Origin: Croceibacterium_A sp039927815
Lineage (GTDB): Bacteria; Pseudomonadota; Alphaproteobacteria; Sphingomonadales; Sphingomonadaceae
Length of the DNA: 14,376 bases
Reading direction: 5' to 3'
NCBI GenBank assembly: GCA_039927815.1
Contig: JBDSUJ010000002.1
Span: 1 to 14,376 of the forward strand
The position numbers were made by a program, and so were the translations under genes. Shown here one piece after another: positions 13,655 through 14,376 of this stretch (position 1 is its first letter; every line of letters begins with the position of its first letter). Below the pieces are notes generated by a model that was not told the DNA's origin, did no database searches, and saw only the letters and a program-made list of their open reading frames with translations.

Positions 13655-14376
13655 AGGCTGGTCTTGTAAAGCGCCAGCATTTCCGCCCACGCCTTGTCGG
13701 CGAGGTCGACGTCGAACACGGGCGAATCGTCAACCGTCCAGCCGTGGTCCGCCTTGAACACCTCGACCGTCGCGGGCCGGCCCGCCGCTGCCGCGGCGTC
13801 TTTGAGCGCAGTCTTGTCGCCCGGCGCGGTCTTGTCATCGTTGCGCGCGATGGCGAACAGATAGCTCGCCTTGGTCTGCGCCATCTCCTTGACCGGCGCG
13901 GTTTCGGCTTCGCCGACCAGCGCCGCGCCGTGGAAAGAGGCGACCGCCTTGACCCGATCAGGCAGCGCGGCGGCAGTCCACACCGCGAACCCGCCGGACA
14001 TGCAATAGCCTTGCGCGGCCAGACCCTTGGCGGTGTTGACGGCGTCCTGCTTGTCGAGGAAGACTGCGGCCGCCTTGGCGATTTCCATTACTACAGGCGC
14101 AGTCAGCTTCTCGCGCCACGGGCCGACTTTGGCCATTCCGCCGCCGCTGCGAAAGGCGTCGAAATCGTCGAACTGCGGCGACTCGGCGTCCTGGTAGTAC
14201 GGATTGAGCAGCAACACTGCGTAGCCTTGCCGGGCGAGCCGCTTGGCCATCGCGATGAACGAATCGCGGACCCCGGCAATGTCGGGCCACATGATCACGC
14301 CCGGATACTTGCCGGTGGCTGGAAAGACGAAATACGCGTCCATCTTCCTGGTCCCCGGCGCGGGGAACAGTACCTG
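13651..14376 (-). CDS. Dienelactone hydrolase family protein, 5' end outside window
   Basis: The alpha/beta-hydrolase is open to the window edge; 11 codons precede the ATG at 14343, and that ATG is probably internal because family members start about 15-20 residues before DAYFVFPA. Counting from that Met, the nucleophile is C114 in the elbow QGYCMSGG. The acid is D169 or D170 (AIARNDDKTAP), and the histidine is H200 (KADHGWTV). This is the Cys-Asp-His triad of dienelactone hydrolases. Other family marks are GVIMWPDIAGVRDSFIAMAKRLARQGYAVLLLNPYY and ASFHGAALV. True dienelactone hydrolases act in chlorocatechol breakdown, but most relatives have unknown ester or lactone substrates, and the PCA 4,5-pathway does not need one because LigI opens its lactone. 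The stop overlaps the next gene as GTGA. Confidence 0.88.
   Translation of the reverse strand, partial: QVLFPAPGTRKMDAYFVFPATGKYPGVIMWPDIAGVRDSFIAMAKRLARQGYAVLLLNPYYQDAESPQFDDFDAFRSGGGMAKVGPWREKLTAPVVMEIAKAAAVFLDKQDAVNTAKGLAAQGYCMSGGFAVWTAAALPDRVKAVASFHGAALVGEAETAPVKEMAQTKASYLFAIARNDDKTAPGDKTALKDAAAAAGRPATVEVFKADHGWTVDDSPVFDVDLADKAWAEMLALYKTSL

Noticed and set aside
12795..13838. 347-codon open frame on the minus strand in another frame
   Set aside because: It is Arg-rich low-complexity translation overlapping the triple-SnoaL gene and spanning the coupled junction. It is a frame shadow.
1..14376. CRISPR arrays, tRNA or rRNA genes, insertion sequences or phage genes
   Set aside because: I saw no spaced direct repeats, RNA-gene features, transposase or integrase motifs, or terminal inverted repeats. 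The window reads as ordinary catabolic and accessory genes.

Overview
The window is GC-rich, densely packed DNA with short or overlapping gene junctions. It carries a complete protocatechuate (PCA) 4,5-cleavage pathway whose proteins closely resemble the Lig proteins of Sphingobium sp. SYK-6. Pathway type, protein similarity and gene style point to an alphaproteobacterium of the Sphingomonadales (Novosphingobium/Sphingobium-like). This assignment is inference; no rRNA or other taxonomic marker is present.

Layout. (1) 1-1115, plus strand: the 3' part of a transaldolase-like gene and a DUF1348 (NTF2-like) gene. (2) 4560 down to 1155, minus strand: ligK-ligU-ligI followed by a MipA/OmpV outer-membrane protein gene, all coupled or a few bases apart. 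(3) 4561-4683: a 123-bp divergent control region with a LysR-type-like dyad and a perfect inverted repeat. (4) 4684-9140, plus strand: a DUF1932 NAD(P)-dependent dehydrogenase, ligJ, a DUF2218 gene, ligA, ligB and ligC. (5) 9205-11404, plus strand: a small all-helical protein of unknown function, an aldo/keto reductase and a CmcJ/NvfI-type oxygenase. (6) 14376 down to 11558, minus strand, convergent to block 5: a dienelactone hydrolase-family gene (cut by the window edge) coupled to an exported protein with three SnoaL/NTF2-like domains.

How they work together. LigAB opens PCA to 4-carboxy-2-hydroxymuconate-6-semialdehyde (CHMS). LigC oxidises the CHMS hemiacetal to 2-pyrone-4,6-dicarboxylate (PDC). 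LigI hydrolyses PDC to 4-oxalomesaconate. LigU isomerises it to the 3-hexenedioate form. LigJ hydrates that to 4-carboxy-4-hydroxy-2-oxoadipate (CHA). LigK cleaves CHA to pyruvate and oxaloacetate. Every enzyme from PCA to central metabolism is therefore present, and the expected catalytic residues can be seen in each of them.

The unexplained part is the set of extra genes tied into these operons: DUF2218 coupled between ligJ and ligA, the DUF1932 dehydrogenase coupled to ligJ, MipA/OmpV behind ligI, and the trailing helical protein-AKR-CmcJ trio. The window shows no regulator gene (such as ligR), no PCA permease, no mobile element, no RNA gene and no CRISPR array. No gene-free stretch exceeds about 155 bases.
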